Source of the DNA: Flavobacteriales bacterium UBA7666
GTDB taxonomy: Bacteria; Bacteroidota; Bacteroidia; Flavobacteriales_D; Crocinitomicaceae
Length of the DNA stretch: 64,000 nucleotides
Reading direction: 5' to 3'
Assembly: GCA_002483265.1 (NCBI GenBank)
Contig: DLHO01000025.1
Span: 124,001 to 188,000, forward strand
Part shown: in pieces, positions 27,042 to 35,931 of the stretch
How the letters are laid out: each line of letters opens with the position of its first letter
Position numbering within the stretch: the first letter of the stretch is position 1
The notes under the pieces: generated by a model
What the model was told of the DNA's origin: nothing
What the model saw: only the letters and a program-made list of their open reading frames with translations
Database searches by the model: none
Made by a program: the position numbers and the translations under genes

Positions 27042-27905
27042 TTAATGTCTGCTTTTTCTAAGAATTCCCAATGAAATCGAATTGTCGATCGGGAACATGA
27101 CCGTTAACTGAATGTCCAGATTCATCAGTTTTAACTGATCCATTACATCCAGGTATTGAACGCTGAAACCGGTATAATCAGCATATCGGTTTTGATCATT
27201 GACAATGGATCGAAAACCATAGCGGAAATTACTTTCCAGACTAATTGCAAAATAATTCGCGAAATAGGTAAATCCTACACCAGCTGAAAGCCCGAAATTG
27301 GCTTTGTTGATGTGTTCCGTAAGATCTGCTTCACCAGTTTGATCCGCTGTTTTTTTGTCCACCTCTCCATCGATTGTATAATCATAGAAAATGGTTTTCT
27401 TTGCCTGGTGTCGGAAATTGGCATAAATCCCGCCCTGAATGTAAGGGGAGAATTGAGAAATTGTAAAATCCCAACGAACCAATAGTGGAAGATTCACGCT
27501 GGATAGCTTTTGCTGATGCATCATTTCCATGGAAAAGTCTGAACCGTTTACCGTATCGGACCAAGAATAGGCTTTCAGATAGTTGAAGCTGCTTGTCTGA
27601 TAAGCCGGTTGAAAGACAATTGCAAGATTCTTTTTGAAAGAATACGAAAAGTATAAACCGAATTGAGATCCTTTGTTTTTAAATAAACCCTGATAATCTT
27701 TTTCCGAATCTGTATTGTTTGCAGATGATTGCGGAGTGATCATGAGTAACTCATAGTCCTTAACCACATGAGCGGCGCTGAAATTCATTCCACCCGATAT
27801 TCCCAGATAGATTCTGTTTTTTCGGTGTACGGTGTATTTTGTTTGAGCCATCCCGTTGAAACTTAGGAAGCCCAATAAGAGCAATAAAATTCTGTTTAGC
27901 ATCAT
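27042..27905 (-). CDS. Outer-membrane beta-barrel protein (PorT-like superfamily)
   Basis: 287 residues. Signal peptide MMLNRILLLLLGFLSFNGMAQ. The mature part has alternating amphipathic strands typical of an 8-10-strand barrel: RIYLGISGGMNFSAAHV, FGLYFSYSFKKNLAIVFQPAYQ, LPLLVRWDFTISQFSPYIQGGIYANF, FGLSAGVGFTYFANYFAISLESNFRYGF. This pattern belongs to the outer-membrane beta-barrel (PorT/OmpA-barrel-like) class common in Bacteroidota. Its ATG overlaps the stop of the DUF1501 gene by one base, so translation is probably coupled. The function is unknown; context points to a shared cell-surface role with DUF1501/DUF1800. Confidence 0.75.
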   Translation of the reverse strand: MMLNRILLLLLGFLSFNGMAQTKYTVHRKNRIYLGISGGMNFSAAHVVKDYELLMITPQSSANNTDSEKDYQGLFKNKGSQFGLYFSYSFKKNLAIVFQPAYQTSSFNYLKAYSWSDTVNGSDFSMEMMHQQKLSSVNLPLLVRWDFTISQFSPYIQGGIYANFRHQAKKTIFYDYTIDGEVDKKTADQTGEADLTEHINKANFGLSAGVGFTYFANYFAISLESNFRYGFRSIVNDQNRYADYTGFSVQYLDVMDQLKLMNLDIQLTVMFPIDNSISLGILRKSRH

Positions 27906-29551
27906 TATTTGGAAAGGATTACTTTTTCAGTGAGAACGACGCTGTCGTTTGCGATTAATGTTACAAAATAAGTTCCGTTTGCGTAACGGGATAAGTTAAA
28001 ATCAAGAACGTGTTCTCCCGGAACAGTTGGAGCATCCGTAATATGTCCGATTGTTCGTCCGGAAATATCTTTGACCTCAATGTGAACTTTGGTCTCTTTT
28101 TTCAAAACATAAGAGATATTGATGCTCGAATTTGCCGGATTCGGATAACATTTCAACCACAAATTCTCCTTGAATATTTCGGTAACACTCAGTTCCTTAC
28201 ATGCTACATAATCTACGCGGTTCGCGACGAAATTCTCAAATTTCACGTGCTCGATTGCTGCGTCGGGTGCGCCAAACCAGTCTTTTACTACTGAAGTAAA
28301 GACCTGTCTGTAATCATGCTGTAATGGAATGTTTCCGTTTTGCAGGTTTTGTAAATCAGGATTGTCTCCGTAAACTCCCGGATTCAGACATGTTCCATAG
28401 ACCAACATGGGAGCTGCATTTCCATGATCTGTTCCGTAACTTGCATTGGAAGCCACACGACGACCAAATTCAGAGAAGGTCATGGTCAACACGCGGTCAG
28501 ACAATCCTAGGTTTGTCAAATCATCGTAAAATGCTTTTACAGCTGATGAAATATGGTACATCAATGCGGCATGTGAACCCATGGTTGTGTTGTTATTGAT
28601 CACCTGATTGGCGTGCGTATCAAATCCACCGATTCTGCACAGGAAGATCTTTGTTCCGATTCCTCCGCTGATCAAACGTGAAATGATCTTTAATTGCGGT
28701 GCCAATGGATTGTTTAAAGAACCGCTTGGAGCGATATATGGATATAAATCCGGATAAACCGTTCCTGAATTCGTTCCGGCATCGTAAACATCTCTCAATC
28801 GCTCTGCGTAATTGTTTGATTGTCTTTCGATCTGCATGATGTATTCAATTTCATCACCCGCATGTGTAGGAGGGAAGTTCGTAGGCTCTTCTGCACCAAC
28901 ACTATTGATCAGATCATAAAATGCATCCGGATTCTGAATCGAAAGTCCTGCAGGAATTCCTTGATTTCGGTGAAATGCAAGAGAAACCCCTGTTCCCATT
29001 TCAAGTGCCAGCGGATCCGGAACTGTGGGATTTGGATAACCTGTCGGATAATCAGGGTAATAATGTTCGAAATACCGTCCCATCCAACCGGAGTTGAAGT
29101 AGTCGTCGTAATTTCCACCCATGTACCAAACATCCCGGCTGCGGAAATGCGAGCCATTCATATTCTCATAGGAAACGTTTTGAATGATCGCCATGTTTCC
29201 TGCATCATACATTGCTTTTGAGCCAACCATATCCGGATGAAGACCCACTTGTTTATTGGTAGGTAAATTCGGATCAAGGGTAATGTAATGCCGCGTTCCG
29301 CTTTGAGGAATTGCAATATTTGGACGTAGATTATAGTAATTGCCGTATTGATTGATCGGAATCACCATATTCAATCCGTCATTTCCACCGTGCAATTGAA
29401 TCAATACCAATATTTTGTCATTCAGGCTTGACTTAGCCATGGATTCCAATAATCCATCCGGTTGAACCGTACTTAATGCAATACCATTAAATTTTAAGAG
29501 CATTCCTGTTCCCAATAAAGATGAAATGCGTACAAAGTCTCTTCTATCCAT
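27905..29551 (-). CDS. DUF1501 protein with Tat-like signal and T9SS C-terminal domain
   Basis: 548 residues. The N-terminus MDRRDFVRISSLLGTGMLL has the RRxF pattern of a twin-arginine signal. The DUF1501 body (alkaline-phosphatase-like fold) spans about 35-455 with LIQLHGGNDGLNMVIPI, GLHPDMVG, IGGFDTHANQV, FSEFGRRVASN and TDHGNAAPMLVYG. A type A T9SS domain covers about 470-548 (LKCYPNPANSSINISYV ... YANGTYFVTLIANDSV). It pairs with the DUF1800 gene 11 bp upstream, a coupling conserved across many phyla. The combination implies inner-membrane export (Tat or Sec) followed by T9SS passage. Catalytic role is not established for the family. Confidence 0.92.
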   Translation of the reverse strand: MDRRDFVRISSLLGTGMLLKFNGIALSTVQPDGLLESMAKSSLNDKILVLIQLHGGNDGLNMVIPINQYGNYYNLRPNIAIPQSGTRHYITLDPNLPTNKQVGLHPDMVGSKAMYDAGNMAIIQNVSYENMNGSHFRSRDVWYMGGNYDDYFNSGWMGRYFEHYYPDYPTGYPNPTVPDPLALEMGTGVSLAFHRNQGIPAGLSIQNPDAFYDLINSVGAEEPTNFPPTHAGDEIEYIMQIERQSNNYAERLRDVYDAGTNSGTVYPDLYPYIAPSGSLNNPLAPQLKIISRLISGGIGTKIFLCRIGGFDTHANQVINNNTTMGSHAALMYHISSAVKAFYDDLTNLGLSDRVLTMTFSEFGRRVASNASYGTDHGNAAPMLVYGTCLNPGVYGDNPDLQNLQNGNIPLQHDYRQVFTSVVKDWFGAPDAAIEHVKFENFVANRVDYVACKELSVTEIFKENLWLKCYPNPANSSINISYVLKKETKVHIEVKDISGRTIGHITDAPTVPGEHVLDFNLSRYANGTYFVTLIANDSVVLTEKVILSK

Positions 29552-29562
29552 AGGGTGTAGTT

Positions 29563-31200
29563 TTAAAATAATTGGTATTCGGGTGTCTGCATCATAGCAG
29601 TAATCAACGATTCCAGTTGTAAACGAACATTGACATCACTACTTGTATTGACGTAATTATTCCATTCAGCTGTCCAGTTTGCTGCAGAAAGCTGATCTAA
29701 TAATACGTTGTCTCTGAAATAATTGAAACGAACCGTATCCAGTGTAATTGGGAAAAGCCAGGTTGCCAATTCCTGAACAAGAATGGTTGCATCACCCGGA
29801 TTGGAACAGTTTGTTTCGACAAACTCTACGACATCCAATTTCAATAAGTTTCCACTCATGCCGGTAAATCCGGTGATAAGCAGTTCCGAAAATTTATACC
29901 TGTTAGCAAGGTAATTGGATGAAATCCAATAGCGGTGATAATCCGGGAATTGATAATAAGGCTCGTAACCTGCTACATCATATGGTTCAAAGAACTGAAG
30001 TCCTTGCAAATCCAATTGACCGATCAGCTGACTGTACATTTCGTAATGAGCTACCAGTTGTGTGGTTTTATCCGGAACCGTTAAATTGAATAAACGCATG
30101 GTTCCGATGACCAAATCCATTGGAGATTTAATGATTGCACCAATATTGTTATCTTCTGTAATTGGTGTGTCCAAATCATAAAAATGCTCGCTTTGAAATA
30201 GCACCTGCAATACCGAAGTGATGTTGTAATTGTTGCTCACCAATGTTGTTGCCAAAGGTTCAATAATATCCGTTTCAACTTCAGCAGTTATATCGTAATA
30301 AACAAATTCCCTGTAAATTCTTCGGCAGATATGCTTGGCGGTATGAGGAGAATTGAAAACCATATTCACGATGTCATCCAGTTCCGTATAAACAGCTGTT
30401 ACCGCTGCATTTGTTCCCGTAACACTTCCGGTTTGTATAACTTGACTATTGAATGCACTGGAGAATTGTTTTGCAGTTACATCGTGTTGGGAAGAAGTAG
30501 TTGCACTCCCTTTTACTTTTCCGGTTGGGAAAGTAGTTACCGGATCGATGGTTTGGAAAGTTGGATCAATTCCCCAACCCGTTAACGCTTTTGTAAGTGC
30601 TTGTACATCTTGTTCCGTGAAATTGGTATAATTACCCAAACTCACTTCTTCGCCTTTCCCAACGGTATATAATTCCAGGAATTCACGGGCAAAGTTTTCT
30701 TGCGGAACACCTTTGATATTCAGATTTCCATCCAGATGAAGCAGCATCGCATTATCAATAACCAACGCTTTTGTGAGCGCTTTATAATCTCCAAGAGCAT
30801 AATAACGCAGTAAACGCAAATAATCAATTGAGAACTGTTGATCGTTTTCAATCCGGCTCATGATCATAGGGAAATGCGTATGATAGAACCAGATCATTCG
30901 TTCTGTCAGATTGGCTCCAGCCGACCGCATGTTTTCCATCCACCAGCTGCGTGTATAATCAGACAAATTCATACTTGCCGGACTCACCGTATTCGGATAG
31001 ACCCAATCGGTGCCACTTGCCGGATCAATGGGAAGTGCCGGAATGGGCTGAATTTGTGTAAGCGCCGTAAAAGCTGCTTGTGCGGTCATTCCCGCGAAAC
31101 TGGAAATATCCTGCAGTCTTGGTCCTAAGGTAGCGCGACGCAGTAAATGCGCGGCTCTTTGAGTACCCAAAGCTCCTGCAATCGGATTGAGTGAAGCCAT
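29563..31200 (-). CDS. DUF1800 family protein
   Basis: 545 residues. Family signatures: AAHLLRRATLGPRLQDI near the start, WWMENMRSAGANLTERMIWFYHTHFP, GVPQENFAREFLELYTVGKG and NFTEQDVQALTKALTGWGI, and AKHICRRIYREFVY. DUF1800 proteins are encoded with DUF1501 proteins and have unknown activity. No obvious signal peptide is present from the ATG at 31200 (MASLNPIAGALGTQRAAHL), so its location is uncertain; it may stay inside or use another route. First gene of the leftward operon DUF1800-DUF1501-barrel-lipoprotein. An A/T-rich 360-bp region upstream holds its promoter, but I cannot place the boxes firmly. Confidence 0.92.
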   Translation of the reverse strand: MASLNPIAGALGTQRAAHLLRRATLGPRLQDISSFAGMTAQAAFTALTQIQPIPALPIDPASGTDWVYPNTVSPASMNLSDYTRSWWMENMRSAGANLTERMIWFYHTHFPMIMSRIENDQQFSIDYLRLLRYYALGDYKALTKALVIDNAMLLHLDGNLNIKGVPQENFAREFLELYTVGKGEEVSLGNYTNFTEQDVQALTKALTGWGIDPTFQTIDPVTTFPTGKVKGSATTSSQHDVTAKQFSSAFNSQVIQTGSVTGTNAAVTAVYTELDDIVNMVFNSPHTAKHICRRIYREFVYYDITAEVETDIIEPLATTLVSNNYNITSVLQVLFQSEHFYDLDTPITEDNNIGAIIKSPMDLVIGTMRLFNLTVPDKTTQLVAHYEMYSQLIGQLDLQGLQFFEPYDVAGYEPYYQFPDYHRYWISSNYLANRYKFSELLITGFTGMSGNLLKLDVVEFVETNCSNPGDATILVQELATWLFPITLDTVRFNYFRDNVLLDQLSAANWTAEWNNYVNTSSDVNVRLQLESLITAMMQTPEYQLF

Positions 31201-31522
31201 AAGTAAATAGTTGTGTTCGTTTTATTTTACAAAATCAATAGTACCGAGTCAATAACCCTGTTAGATTTTATTAGGAGAGAAGAGAGAATCAGTTCTGTTT
31301 TGAGTTTAGAGAACCCAAGGTAGAATTTTTGTTTCACATTTTCAATAAAAATTGACATGTCAAGTAAAAATTTGAAAGACCCGTAAAAAAGTTTTTTGGC
31401 TTTAGTTGCCCATCATTCAGGCAGATGAGACAAACTGAACGAATTCACTAGTTAGTGATTTTTTTACATGAAATGAACAAATATGGGCTTTGGATGAATA
31501 TTTTTTAACGGATATGAAAAAC
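31201..31522. other. AT-rich promoter region of the DUF1800 operon
   Basis: No convincing ORF. On the minus strand TACTATTG near 31240 is one base off a -7 box. At about 31385-31400 an AAAAAAGTTTTTT hairpin is seen. The remainder looks unstructured. Confidence 0.3.
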
Positions 31523-31552
31523 AATCGGCACGCAATTAATCGCGTGCCGATT
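31523..31552. repeat. Near-perfect 30-bp palindrome, ATTAATCG family
   Basis: Arms AATCGGCACGCAATT and AATCGCGTGCCGATT meet without spacer, with a single mispaired position (A opposite C). It lies 12 bp beyond the stop of the T9SS protein gene at 31565 (minus strand), the expected place for a terminator, but has no clean T-run. It is the most diverged member of the palindrome family. Confidence 0.7.
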
Positions 31553-31564
31553 ATAATCTCTCTT

Positions 31565-32374
31565 TTAATAAACCACTACTTTGGTGGTCTTTGTTAATCC
31601 TTTGTCAGATGTCAGTGTTATATTGTAAATTCCGGAAGACCATCCGGCAGTTTCTATTGCGTGTTCATCTGTTAACTGATCTTCAAACAATTCTTTGTAA
31701 ATGACTTTTCCCGTGATATCTGTTGCAGTCAGACCCAAATTTTGATTTTCATTAAAATTGTATGCAACCATGATTTTATCGGTTTCGGCACTGTTTGAGA
31801 TTTGAATTCCATTGCTGAAATCAATTTCTTCAATTCCAACCGTACCTGAAATGTTCAGCCTTATATCATCTATCAACACATTGACTGCAGCAGCACTGGC
31901 CTGTTTTTCGAACCGAAATGTCAGAATGTGGCTTCCTGCGGTGATTTGCCCCATATTCACAGATACGTTGATATAAGTTCCGATCGAGTCAACGGCAGCT
32001 ATCTTACTTTGGGGCACTCCGTCAATAATCATCGACAAAGTATCACCTGCTGTACCTTTCATGGGAACTTTTAACCAGAAAAACAAGGTTCCTGTTCCTG
32101 CAGATACGGCATTGAAAGTTTGTGTTGCTGTTCCGATTTCAGCAGAGCTTGTACCACCAAACCAAACATACCACGTCCCGGTATGAGGTACACAGGGTCC
32201 TCCACAGGTTCCGCAAGATGCGGCATCGCAAAAAGAAGTGCCGAATGCCGCGGATGTGGAAACCCAGGCAGTACCGCCTGCACCACTGGCTTCAAAAGAA
32301 CTGTCGGCAAGAATCTGAGCCGATAGATTGCTGCTTAAAAAAGCAATAAAAATGAAGAGTAAAGAATGTTTCAT
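31565..32374 (-). CDS. Secreted T9SS protein with MAM/jelly-roll-like domain
   Basis: 269 residues. Signal peptide MKHSLLFIFIAFLSSNLSAQ. The mature part starts ILADSSFEASGAGGTAWV, runs through a Cys-rich patch (CDAASCGTCGGPCVPHTG) and a TWYVWFGGTSSAEIGTATQT strand, then ends in VLIDDIRL, a pattern typical of MAM-like or carbohydrate-binding jelly-roll domains (about 20-180). The C-terminal T9SS domain is about 195-269 and ends GIYNITLTSDKGLTKTTKVVVY. No catalytic residues; probably a binding or adhesive surface protein. Single gene flanked by two palindromes of the same family, which may insulate it. Confidence 0.78.
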   Translation of the reverse strand: MKHSLLFIFIAFLSSNLSAQILADSSFEASGAGGTAWVSTSAAFGTSFCDAASCGTCGGPCVPHTGTWYVWFGGTSSAEIGTATQTFNAVSAGTGTLFFWLKVPMKGTAGDTLSMIIDGVPQSKIAAVDSIGTYINVSVNMGQITAGSHILTFRFEKQASAAAVNVLIDDIRLNISGTVGIEEIDFSNGIQISNSAETDKIMVAYNFNENQNLGLTATDITGKVIYKELFEDQLTDEHAIETAGWSSGIYNITLTSDKGLTKTTKVVVY

Positions 32375-32478
32375 ATCATTGAATATTAGTTATGAATCAT
32401 AATTTACGTCTTTTTCTGTCAATGTGAGGTATGAATGTATTGATTTGGGTTGTGAATGAATATTGTTCGGATTCTTAA

Positions 32479-32522
32479 ATAAAAAAGTAGGGGCGCGATT
32501 AATCGCGCCCCTACTTTTTTAT
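32479..32522. repeat. Perfect 44-bp palindrome, ATTAATCG family
   Basis: Arms of 22 bp with the inner sequence GTAGGGGCGCGATT and its complement meet without spacer at 32500/32501; outer ends are A6 and T6. It sits 17 bp after the stop of the lpd gene (minus strand) and can serve as its terminator. Confidence 0.85.
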
Positions 32523-32539
32523 AAACTATATAATTTCTA

Positions 32540-33931
32540 TTACAAATGAATCACTTCTCCATACGCAGCTGCTGCAGCTTCCATAACCGCTTCAGACATC
32601 GTAGGGTGCGGGTGAACTGTTTTGATCAATTCTTCGCCCGTTACTTCCAATTTGCGGATAGCAACAATCTCAGCGATCATTTCAGTTACGTTTGCTCCAA
32701 TCATGTGAGCACCCAATAATTCGCCGTATTTTGCGTCAAAGATCAATTTAACGAAACCATCTTTCGCTCCGGCAGCAGATGCTTTACCTGATGCAGAGAA
32801 CGGGAATTTACCAATTTTGATTTCCATACCAGCTTCTTTCGCTGCTTTTTCAGTCATTCCAACTGAAGCAACTTCAGGAGAACAGTACGTACATCCGGGG
32901 ATATTTCCGTAATCCAATGGTTCCGGGTGGTGACCTGCAATTTTCTCAACACAGATAATTCCTTCAGCAGAAGCTACGTGAGCCAAAGCAGCAGTAGGAA
33001 TAACGTCTCCGATTGCAAAGTAACCCGGGATATTTGTTTGGTAGAAATCATTCACAAGGATTCTTCCTTTGTCAACAACGATTCCCAATTCTTCTAATCC
33101 GATATTTTCAATATTTGCCTGAATACCAACAGCAGAAAGAACTACATCACATTCGATTTTTTCTTCTCCTTTAGCTGTTTTAACCGTCACAACACATCCT
33201 TTTCCTGAAGTATCAACTGCTTCAACAGACGCATTGGTCATGATATTGATTCCTGCTTTTTTGAATGATTTCTCCAATTGTTTGGATACTTCTTCATCCT
33301 CAATTGGAACCACATTCGGTAAGTATTCAACAATAGTTACTTCCGTTCCGATTGCATTGTAGAAATAAGCAAACTCCACACCGATCGCACCTGAACCAAC
33401 AACAACCAATTTCTTAGGTTGCGTTTTCATACTCATTGCTTCGCGGTATCCTATGATTTTAGACCCGTCTTGAGGCAAGTTTGGCAACTGACGGGAACGA
33501 GCACCTGTTGCTATGATAATTCCTTTATCAGCAGAATATTCAGTCACTTTACCGTCTTCACCGGTAACAGCAACCTTTTTTCCAGCTTTCACAACACCGG
33601 TACCTTTGATAACGTCGATTTTGTTTTTCTTCATCAAGAATTGAATCCCTTGACTCATTCCGTTTGCAACTCCTCTGGAACGTTCAACCATTCCGCCGAA
33701 ATCTGCTTTAGAATCTTTTACAGTAATTCCGTAATCAGATGCATGTTGAATGTATTCAAACACGTTTGCACTTTTCAATAATGCCTTTGTTGGAATACAT
33801 CCCCAGTTTAAACAAATTCCACCCAATGAATCACGCTCTACAACTGCAGTTTTCAAACCCAATTGTGATGCGCGAATAGCGGTAACGTACCCTCCGGGAC
33901 CACTTCCAATAACTATGATATCGTAATTCAT
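32540..33931 (-). CDS. lpdA: Dihydrolipoyl dehydrogenase (E3)
   Basis: 463 residues from ATG 33931 (MNYDIIVIGSGPGGYVTAIRA); an in-frame ATG four codons upstream precedes the FAD motif unusually far. FAD-binding GxGxxG is at the N-terminus, the redox disulfide is GGICLNWGCIPTKAL (about 33-47), the NAD-binding motif is VVGSGAIGVEFAYFY near 178 and the C-terminal active-site base is HPHPTMSEAVMEA. The enzyme reoxidises dihydrolipoyl groups of pyruvate and 2-oxoglutarate dehydrogenases and glycine cleavage H protein. It is not linked to the E1-alpha/E2 genes 16 kb away, as is common in Bacteroidota. Cytoplasmic. Confidence 0.97.
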   Translation of the reverse strand: MNYDIIVIGSGPGGYVTAIRASQLGLKTAVVERDSLGGICLNWGCIPTKALLKSANVFEYIQHASDYGITVKDSKADFGGMVERSRGVANGMSQGIQFLMKKNKIDVIKGTGVVKAGKKVAVTGEDGKVTEYSADKGIIIATGARSRQLPNLPQDGSKIIGYREAMSMKTQPKKLVVVGSGAIGVEFAYFYNAIGTEVTIVEYLPNVVPIEDEEVSKQLEKSFKKAGINIMTNASVEAVDTSGKGCVVTVKTAKGEEKIECDVVLSAVGIQANIENIGLEELGIVVDKGRILVNDFYQTNIPGYFAIGDVIPTAALAHVASAEGIICVEKIAGHHPEPLDYGNIPGCTYCSPEVASVGMTEKAAKEAGMEIKIGKFPFSASGKASAAGAKDGFVKLIFDAKYGELLGAHMIGANVTEMIAEIVAIRKLEVTGEELIKTVHPHPTMSEAVMEAAAAAYGEVIHL

Positions 33932-34046
33932 TTTTTCTTTCAATAAAATGGTAATGGCACGAAATTAATCAATTCTCAGGAATTGTGAACGAATATGCCG
34001 CTGAATTCAAAATAGATTCTAATCATGATTGATGGTTGGTATTATT

Positions 34047-34143
34047 TCTCCCGCGAATCTCGCAGATTACGCTGATCTTATATGTTTGTCTTGAAAAAAA
34101 ATCCAAAGATCAATCTGCGAAATTTGTATGATCTGCGGGAGAT
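34047..34143. repeat. Imperfect nested inverted repeat (ATCTGCG/TCTCCCGC type)
   Basis: TCTCCCGC at 34047-34054 pairs with GCGGGAGA at 34136-34143. CGCAGATT at 34061-34068 pairs with AATCTGCG at 34112-34119, and GATCTT at 34074-34079 with AAGATC at 34106-34111. The elements make a long interrupted hairpin just upstream of the M61 peptidase gene. It resembles dispersed intergenic repeats with ATCTGCG motifs seen in many Bacteroidota genomes. Confidence 0.6.
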
Positions 34144-34208
34144 TTGTTTATTCTGTCAAATACACGTTTTTCTTTAGGGAATTTCTAATTTTGGAAAAAA
34201 CTCATCAA

Positions 34209-35918
34209 ATGCCTCAGTATCATTTAGCAATCGAACAAGCAAATCAGCAATACATTCAATTCAAAGTAATTTTTGAGAACGTAGCACCGAATGCCATTAT
34301 TCATTTACCGAAATGGAGACCAGGAAGATATGAACTGGGCAATTTTGCTAAGAATGTCAGAGGATTTAAAGTGTTTAGCCTGGATGGGAAAGCGGTTGAT
34401 TTTCAAAAAATAGATCTTTCTTCCTGGGAAATTCAGGTGAAAGAGCCTACCACGATTCGGGTGGAGTATAGCTATTATGCATCTGAATTGAATGCAGGAT
34501 CGACCTACTTGAGCAAGGAAATGTTGTACGCTAATCCGGTAAATTGCTTCATTTATCAGGAAGGAAAGAAAGATGAAACTTGTGAAATCTATTTAAATAT
34601 CCCTGCAGATTGGAACATTGCTGGTTCAATGGAAAGGGAAGGAAATCTATTGCGTGCTGCCAATTTTGATGAGTTAGCAGATTCCCCTTTTATTTGTTCT
34701 TCCTCCCTGCAATACAATCAATACGAATCGCATGGAACGATTTTCCATTTATGGTTTCAGGGAGATTGTACCGTAGATTGGTCGCGTTTGATTAAAGATT
34801 TTAAGGCATTTACAGATAAACAGATCGAGAAGTTTATGGAATTTCCCGTTCCGCATTATCATTTCTTATTCCATATTCTGCCTTATAAAGCATATCACGG
34901 AGTAGAACACCAGAAATCAACAGTGATTTCACTTGGACCGACGTATGACGTTTTTGGAGTTCTTTATAAAGAATTGTTAGGGGTTTCTTCACATGAATTG
35001 TATCATACCTGGAATGTAAAAGCGATTCGACCCATAGAAATGTTCCCCTACGATTACCAAAAAGAAAACCTCTCCAAATTGGGATATTTATGTGAAGGAG
35101 TAACCACTTATATGGGTGATTTGATGTTGTATAAATCAGGAGTATTTGATTTAGAACAATATTTACATGAATTCACAGGTCAGCTGCAAAAACACTTCGA
35201 TAATTTTGGCCGTTTCCATTACTCTGTTGCGGACTCATCTTATGATACGTGGTTGGATGGATATATGCCGGGAGCACCGGGTCGTAAAGTTTCGATTTAT
35301 ACCGAAGGCTGTTTATTGGCATTCGTGTGTGATGTAAAGATCCGAGAACACTCCTCAAATAAACACGGTTTGGATGAGTTGATGAAGCGTCTGTATTTCA
35401 ACTTTGCCTTGAACGGAAAGGGGGTTAGTGAAGCAGATTACCTTGGTCTGTTGATAGAATTGGCAGGGGAGGAAATAGAGACCTTGATTACCGATTATTT
35501 TTATGGAACAAGACCTTTTGAAGCTATTTTGACAGAAGCATTGGAATCCATTGGATTGGAATTGACGCATCACCCGAATCAGAAATATTCTGCCGGTAGA
35601 GTCGGCTTTAAGGCTCTGCAGCTGGGAGCACACTTTCAGGTTGCGGCAATCTATCCGGGTTCTCCCGCAGACCTCGCTGGTTTGATGATCAACGATGAAG
35701 TTATTGGCGTCAATGAATTTAAATTGAATGGTGATTTAGACAATTGGTTGAATTACCTGGATGATCAAAACAAACGATTAACCGTTATTCGCCAAGGTAA
35801 ACTAGTGGAATTGCCCTTGCCGGAAGTTCAGAGAAGTTTTTACCTGGAATATGGAGTTCGTGTTATTGAAAACCCAAATTCTGCTCAGAAAAAAGCATTT
35901 GAATATTGGTCAAAATAA
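34209..35918 (+). CDS. M61 family metallopeptidase with PDZ domain
   Basis: 569 residues from ATG 34209 (MPQYHLAIEQANQQYIQFKV); a longer in-frame extension from 34128 runs through the upstream repeat and is unlikely. N-terminal beta domain at about 1-165, then the catalytic domain with the zinc motif SSHELYHTWNVKAIRP (His 262 to His 266) and the downstream Glu in GYLCEGVTTYMGDL. A PDZ domain lies at about 460-540 (FQVAAIYPGSPADLAGLMINDEVIG). M61 glycyl-aminopeptidase-type enzymes hydrolyse peptides. No signal peptide from this start, so it is probably cytoplasmic. It converges with the giant repeat protein, 13 bp apart. Confidence 0.9.
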   Translation: MPQYHLAIEQANQQYIQFKVIFENVAPNAIIHLPKWRPGRYELGNFAKNVRGFKVFSLDGKAVDFQKIDLSSWEIQVKEPTTIRVEYSYYASELNAGSTYLSKEMLYANPVNCFIYQEGKKDETCEIYLNIPADWNIAGSMEREGNLLRAANFDELADSPFICSSSLQYNQYESHGTIFHLWFQGDCTVDWSRLIKDFKAFTDKQIEKFMEFPVPHYHFLFHILPYKAYHGVEHQKSTVISLGPTYDVFGVLYKELLGVSSHELYHTWNVKAIRPIEMFPYDYQKENLSKLGYLCEGVTTYMGDLMLYKSGVFDLEQYLHEFTGQLQKHFDNFGRFHYSVADSSYDTWLDGYMPGAPGRKVSIYTEGCLLAFVCDVKIREHSSNKHGLDELMKRLYFNFALNGKGVSEADYLGLLIELAGEEIETLITDYFYGTRPFEAILTEALESIGLELTHHPNQKYSAGRVGFKALQLGAHFQVAAIYPGSPADLAGLMINDEVIGVNEFKLNGDLDNWLNYLDDQNKRLTVIRQGKLVELPLPEVQRSFYLEYGVRVIENPNSAQKKAFEYWSK

Positions 35919-35931
35919 AACACGCGGATTA

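Noticed and set aside
28820..29221. 133-codon plus-strand ORF opposite DUF1501
   Set aside because: Antisense to well-conserved DUF1501 sequence; Cys/Arg/Ile-rich shadow with no domain.
34128..34208. N-terminal extension of the M61 peptidase
   Set aside because: It would translate the dispersed inverted repeat; family homology begins at MPQYHLAIEQ from 34209.
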